The position numbers and the translations under genes are program-made. Under the pieces are notes generated by a model, which was given only the letters and a program-made list of their open reading frames with translations, did no database searches and was not told the origin of the DNA. Below are positions 52,545 to 52,594 of a stretch of 52,594 nucleotides of DNA, one piece after another; the first letter of the stretch is position 1, and every line of letters begins with the position of its first letter. The stretch comes from an uncultured Alcaligenaceae bacterium (lineage in GTDB: Bacteria; Pseudomonadota; Gammaproteobacteria; Burkholderiales; Burkholderiaceae_B), in assembly GCA_937952975.1 (NCBI GenBank), contig CALFXX010000176.1:1-52594 (forward strand), given 5' to 3'.

Positions 52545-52594
52545 AGATCGGAAGAGCGTCGTGTAGGGAAAGAGTGTCTTCGCCTGTGTAGATC
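52545..52594 (+). other. Residual Illumina sequencing adapter with index, not genomic
   Basis: 52545-52577 matches the 33-base reverse complement of the TruSeq read-1 primer region (starts AGATCGGAAGAGC). 52578-52585 CTTCGCCT is the reverse complement of i5 index AGGCGAAG (D505). 52586-52594 GTGTAGATC is the start of the P5 flow-cell segment. The match was recognised from memory of the adapter design and is exact over all three parts. Confidence 0.97.

Noticed and set aside
52545..52594. C-terminal extension of the AAA ATPase
   Set aside because: The bases are sequencing adapter, so the residues are artificial.

Overview
The window is one end of a short-read assembly contig from a Betaproteobacterium, most likely Burkholderiales and probably Alcaligenaceae-like. 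This is inferred from protein style, from four Bug/TctC solute receptors in about 50 kb, and from the abundance of Liv, TRAP and GcvA-type LysR genes. The last 50 bases (52545-52594) are not genomic: they match the Illumina i5 adapter with an index, so the real sequence stops at 52544. No tRNA, rRNA, CRISPR array, insertion sequence or phage gene was seen. No stretch above about 300 bases lacks a gene.

Layout. 1-7570: a Liv-type ABC importer (receptor cut by the left edge, LivH, a fused LivM-LivG, LivF), then a GMC oxidoreductase and an SMP-30 lactonase, which reads as one uptake-oxidation-hydrolysis unit. 7609-10191: a small coiled-coil/membrane protein, an exported NTF2-like protein, a Bug receptor and a glutathione S-transferase. 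10199-16816: a LysR regulator divergent from an SDR dehydrogenase, a split transketolase and a complete DctPQM TRAP transporter, probably one catabolic island. 16842-20439: cupin, TauD-type dioxygenase, catalase-related peroxidase and tRNA hydroxylase TrhO. 20442-25289: two Bug receptors with a 3-hydroxyisobutyrate dehydrogenase-like enzyme, an EamA transporter and a receptor-like protein without a signal peptide. 25447-27895: an exported methyltransferase, then a bactofilin and an M23 peptidase that overlap tail to tail.

28109-29344 is the most notable gene. An in-frame TGA at 28583 separates two open segments in the same frame. Around it the protein reads V-Sec-P-L-C-T-C, as in the glycine/proline reductase selenoprotein B family, and a SECIS-like hairpin follows the codon. 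It is best read as a single 411-residue selenoprotein with Sec159 and a long C-terminal part I do not recognise.

29467-32648: an unrecognised 458-residue protein behind a Baeyer-Villiger-type monooxygenase. 32907-38526: a TPR protein, a RidA-family protein and a second TRAP system of the keto-acid/aromatic (FcbT/TakP) type with a Tat-exported receptor. 38691-42144: an exported alpha/beta hydrolase, a two-repeat carboxymuconolactone decarboxylase-like protein and a fourth Bug receptor. 42262-48262: DmeF cation exporter, enoyl-CoA hydratase, serine hydrolase, Atm1-type ABC exporter and nitroreductase. 48455 to the end: a coxS-coxL-coxM-coxD locus with the form II motif AYRGAGR, cut inside coxD.

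The overall picture is a heterotrophic scavenger of small organic acids, with many periplasmic receptors next to single oxidative enzymes, aerobic molybdenum hydroxylase chemistry, and at least one selenocysteine protein.
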